DNA of 64,000 nt from Hydrotalea sp. (GTDB taxonomy: Bacteria > Bacteroidota > Bacteroidia > Chitinophagales > Chitinophagaceae): the NCBI GenBank assembly GCA_022402565.1, contig JAKRSC010000011.1:62001-126000 (forward strand), written 5' to 3'. Numbering within the stretch: the stretch's first letter is position 1; each line of letters opens with the position of its first letter. A program made the position numbers and the translations under genes. The notes beneath the pieces were generated by a model. It was not told the origin of the DNA. It did no database searches and saw only the letters and a list, made by a program, of their open reading frames with translations. Below are positions 61,458 through 64,000 of the stretch, one piece after another.

Positions 61458-64000
61458 ATGAAATTGGTTCCATTTAATAAGCTATTTTTTCTATTAGGTC
61501 TATTTCAATTATCATTTTTAATAGGCTTAAAATCTCAAACTTGGAGTCACCCCATCAGTCAAGGGGGTAACTACGGAAAGATTCAATATTCAGACATACA
61601 TTTTGTAAATGATCAAGAAGGGTGGATAATTGGTGATTTAGGACAACTTTTTAAAACGACTAACGGTGGTACAACTTGGACTTTACAGTCATTGAATTCA
61701 GACATTCACTTAAAGTCCGTTTTTTTTACTTCAAATCAAAATGGGTGGGTAGTTGGCGAACAAGGTGCACTTTTTAATACAACAAATGGTGGAACATCTT
61801 GGTCCAAAGTTGTTATTCCCGGTGTTATGGGAACATTAACTTCAATTAATTTTTTTTCATCAACTCATGGATGGATATGCGGTCATCAAGGAGTGATTAT
61901 CGCTACAACGAATGGGGGTGCTACTTGGAATGTTCAAAATAGTGGCGGCACTGGAAATCTTCATAGTATTCATGCATTATCGCAAACTAATGTTGTAGCA
62001 ACTGGAGCTACTTGGGATTATGTAGTTACAACTGATGGAGGTAATACATGGACATATACAGAAGGTTTTGCTCCAGAAAATCATCATTCAATATTTTTTT
62101 CAAATGCAGTTAATGGAGTTCTAGTAGGTGATTTTGGTAAAATTCAATATTCGGACGATGGCGGTTTATTTTGGAACAATGCTATTTCAAATCCATTAAA
62201 TACTGTAAGTTTTTTGTCTGTAACTATGTTTCAACAAAAAGCATGGGCAGTTGGAGCAAGTGGGTCTATAGTATTTTCAAATGATGGCGGTGCAAATTGG
62301 ATTCAACAAACTTCGGGCACAAATGTAACTTTAAGGTCAGTTTTTGCTGTGAACGATCAAATACTTTTTGTATTAGGTGATGAGGGTGTTATACTTAAGT
62401 CGGTGAATGGGGGCACAACTTGGAATTTATTAACCTTACCAGCGCTTAATTCTTTTCAGTCTGTTGCTTTTGGAAATTCAAGCCATGTATGGGCATGTGG
62501 AAGCAATGGTTCAATACTTCATTCTTCAAATGCTGGAATAACTTGGGTTTCACAAACGTCTGGAGTATCGGAGTTATTAAGGAAAAACTTTTTTTTAAGC
62601 AATAACTTAGATGGCTGGTCTGTCGGCGATCAGGGTACGATTATTAGAACAACGAATGGAGGAACTAATTGGTCTACTCAAACCAGTAACACGACTAATA
62701 CTTTGTTAGATGTTTATTTTATAAACTCTCAAACTGGCTGGGTGGTAGGATCAAACAGAACACTTCTTAGAACAACAAATGGAGGAACTACCTGGGCATC
62801 AATCAATGTTTCTATTTTCGATCCTGCAGTGTCTCTAAGGGCTATTTTTTTTAGAAGCACTTCAAATGGATGGTTAGTTACACAAGGAGGAAGATTAGCA
62901 AGGACCACAGACGGGGGGCTAAACTGGACTGATGTGACTCCAATTTCGTTTATTCAGCAAGACTTAAACTCAATATTTTTTGAATCAGATTTAAATGGCT
63001 GGGTTGTTGGAAACTCAGGAGTAATTATGAGATCGACAGATGGAGGACTGACTTGGTCGTATGTCTCAACAGCTATTACCCAATCACTACGACAAATTTA
63101 TTTCACTGATCCAATGCTGGGTTGGACTGTGGGAAATCAAGGTAGTATTTTTAAATCTTTTGATGGCGGTGTTACGTGGGAATCTAATGTAAGTCCTACA
63201 GCAGATATAATTAATTCTATTAGTGTGAATGCGCCTAATTCTGTTATTGTAACAAATAATGGAGCTCTGTTTTCAACCAATCAAATTCCAACAACATATT
63301 ATTCAGTAAATGGCAATAGCCCACATTTATTCTCCTCTTGGTCTTTATTGAAAAATGGCACAGGGAGTAATCCAACTGATTTTTCTTCAAATCAAAGGTA
63401 TCTGCTTCAATCCAATCATACAATGAATCTTCAAGGTTCTGATTCTTGGAACGTAACTGGGACTGGTCTCTTACATGTTTTATCAGGCGCTACATTTGGT
63501 TATTCTTCATCAGGTAATTTTATTGTACCTCAAATTTTTTCACACGGAATCTTTGAACAATCTTCTTCTGGATTATCATTTCAACAAATTAGAACTTTTT
63601 CTGGCTCTTTTTATCGTGTACAGCCTTCCGCTGTAATTACACTTTCTGATAATACAATTTTTAATAACCAAGGCTCACTTATTTTGAGAAGCACTGCAAG
63701 TGGCACTGGACAAATAGGTGCTTTAGGAGCAGGCGCATCATTAAATGGCACGGGTACTTTCACCATAGAAAGATTTATAGCAGGTGGCGAGAACAGAAGA
63801 AGATTCAGATTTTTTGGCCATCCTTTTCAAAATCCTATAGCATTATCACAACTTGGCAATGATGCAGATGAAATTGATGTAACAGGAGCAGGAGGAACAA
63901 CAAATGGTTTCACAACAAATACAATCACGAATAACCCTTCCGCATTTTGGTACCAAACCACTACTTGGAATCCATCAGGTACTTCTGTTGGTGGAAATAC
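61458..64000 (+). CDS. Very large secreted YCF48/Asp-box repeat protein (3' end outside window)
   Basis: At least 847 residues, open to the right edge. N-terminal signal NKLFFLLGLFQLSFLIGLKSQ. Residues about 25-600 contain 13 Asp-box motifs of the type R-T-T-N-G-G-T-T-W (KTTNGGTTW, NTTNGGTSW, RTTDGGLNW, RSTDGGLTW and so on) with GW-VG-x-x-G strands between, spaced roughly 40-47 residues, as in YCF48-type beta-propellers. From residue 612 TTYYSVNGNSPHLFSSWSL matches the N-terminal module of the T9SS cargo protein, and GTFTIERFIAGGENRRRFRF follows as in that protein. A T9SS sorting domain is expected beyond the edge. Probable surface or secreted adhesin. Confidence 0.8.
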   Translation, partial: MKLVPFNKLFFLLGLFQLSFLIGLKSQTWSHPISQGGNYGKIQYSDIHFVNDQEGWIIGDLGQLFKTTNGGTTWTLQSLNSDIHLKSVFFTSNQNGWVVGEQGALFNTTNGGTSWSKVVIPGVMGTLTSINFFSSTHGWICGHQGVIIATTNGGATWNVQNSGGTGNLHSIHALSQTNVVATGATWDYVVTTDGGNTWTYTEGFAPENHHSIFFSNAVNGVLVGDFGKIQYSDDGGLFWNNAISNPLNTVSFLSVTMFQQKAWAVGASGSIVFSNDGGANWIQQTSGTNVTLRSVFAVNDQILFVLGDEGVILKSVNGGTTWNLLTLPALNSFQSVAFGNSSHVWACGSNGSILHSSNAGITWVSQTSGVSELLRKNFFLSNNLDGWSVGDQGTIIRTTNGGTNWSTQTSNTTNTLLDVYFINSQTGWVVGSNRTLLRTTNGGTTWASINVSIFDPAVSLRAIFFRSTSNGWLVTQGGRLARTTDGGLNWTDVTPISFIQQDLNSIFFESDLNGWVVGNSGVIMRSTDGGLTWSYVSTAITQSLRQIYFTDPMLGWTVGNQGSIFKSFDGGVTWESNVSPTADIINSISVNAPNSVIVTNNGALFSTNQIPTTYYSVNGNSPHLFSSWSLLKNGTGSNPTDFSSNQRYLLQSNHTMNLQGSDSWNVTGTGLLHVLSGATFGYSSSGNFIVPQIFSHGIFEQSSSGLSFQQIRTFSGSFYRVQPSAVITLSDNTIFNNQGSLILRSTASGTGQIGALGAGASLNGTGTFTIERFIAGGENRRRFRFFGHPFQNPIALSQLGNDADEIDVTGAGGTTNGFTTNTITNNPSAFWYQTTTWNPSGTSVGGN

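Noticed and set aside
1-64000. tRNA, rRNA, CRISPR array, insertion sequence or prophage
   Set aside because: The gaps were read for cloverleaf-like sequences, regularly spaced repeats and transposase or phage motifs, and none was found. Most gaps are shorter than 150 bp.

Overview
The window is chromosomal DNA from a Bacteroidota bacterium. The best fit is a Chitinophagales/Chitinophagaceae-like lineage, inferred by reading rather than by phylogeny. Lineage markers are an IPExxxVDY protein, GldC, DUF4286 and DUF6089 proteins, ribosomal protein bTHX, a T9SS C-terminal sorting domain, the rsfS-ftsH-LUD block and the nadK-DUF6089-uppS-bamA-ompH-ompH block. Promoters also look Bacteroidota-like: a -7 box TAnnTTTG recurs just upstream of many start codons, in several cases with a TTTG or TTG about 19 bp further up. 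Genes are densely packed, mostly on the minus strand. No gap between genes exceeds about 300 bp, and no tRNA, rRNA, CRISPR array, insertion sequence or prophage was seen.

Layout. 1-4.6 kb (-): the 5' part of lysS (cut by the window edge), a CtlX-type hydrolase, pterin carbinolamine dehydratase, an IPExxxVDY protein and an M28 peptidase with a PDZ domain. 4.7-7.3 kb (+): feoB and an HPF/RaiA-like protein. 7.4-21.2 kb: a small membrane-associated protein, the fused mutase icmF, aldose epimerase, a second M28 peptidase, rpiB, tatC, a CNNM/CorC-type protein, an aldo/keto reductase, lptC, an outer-membrane barrel, coaX and a Lon-N-domain protein. 21.3-27.4 kb: a surface-glycan cluster (three glycosyltransferases, an O-antigen-ligase-like protein, an FkbM methyltransferase) with meaB inserted. 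27.4-32.1 kb: a double CDGSH protein, a small membrane protein, a Tat-signal PLP enzyme, bTHX, HU, DUF4286, exonuclease III and a LOG-family protein. 32.2-35.8 kb: a large AsmA-like protein and a small membrane protein.

35.8-46.4 kb (-) is an envelope and housekeeping block: yidD, rnpA, rpmH, murI, two Skp/OmpH chaperones, bamA, uppS, a DUF6089 barrel, nadK, a second BamA-like protein and a CBS protein. 46.4-57.1 kb holds a hydrolase, CvpA, GatB/YqeY, gldC, a glycosyltransferase, a 3-hydroxyacyl-CoA dehydrogenase, a MerR regulator, a thioredoxin-like protein, lpxH, a GGCT-like protein, a LUD protein, ftsH, rsfS and birA.

57.2-64 kb is the most distinctive part. It carries a 1083-residue secreted protein with a T9SS sorting domain. 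Eleven bases later comes a small protein ending in a Pro-Leu-Asp-Gly-Gly, hydrophobic and basic tail that resembles the PID-CTERM sorting signal. Convergent to it is a 179-residue membrane protein with a Cys/Arg/His arrangement typical of exosortases. Divergent from that is a very large secreted protein with 13 Asp-box/YCF48-like repeats, cut by the right edge. The two large proteins share a module. Together they look like a cell-surface protein locus with its own sorting/anchoring enzyme.
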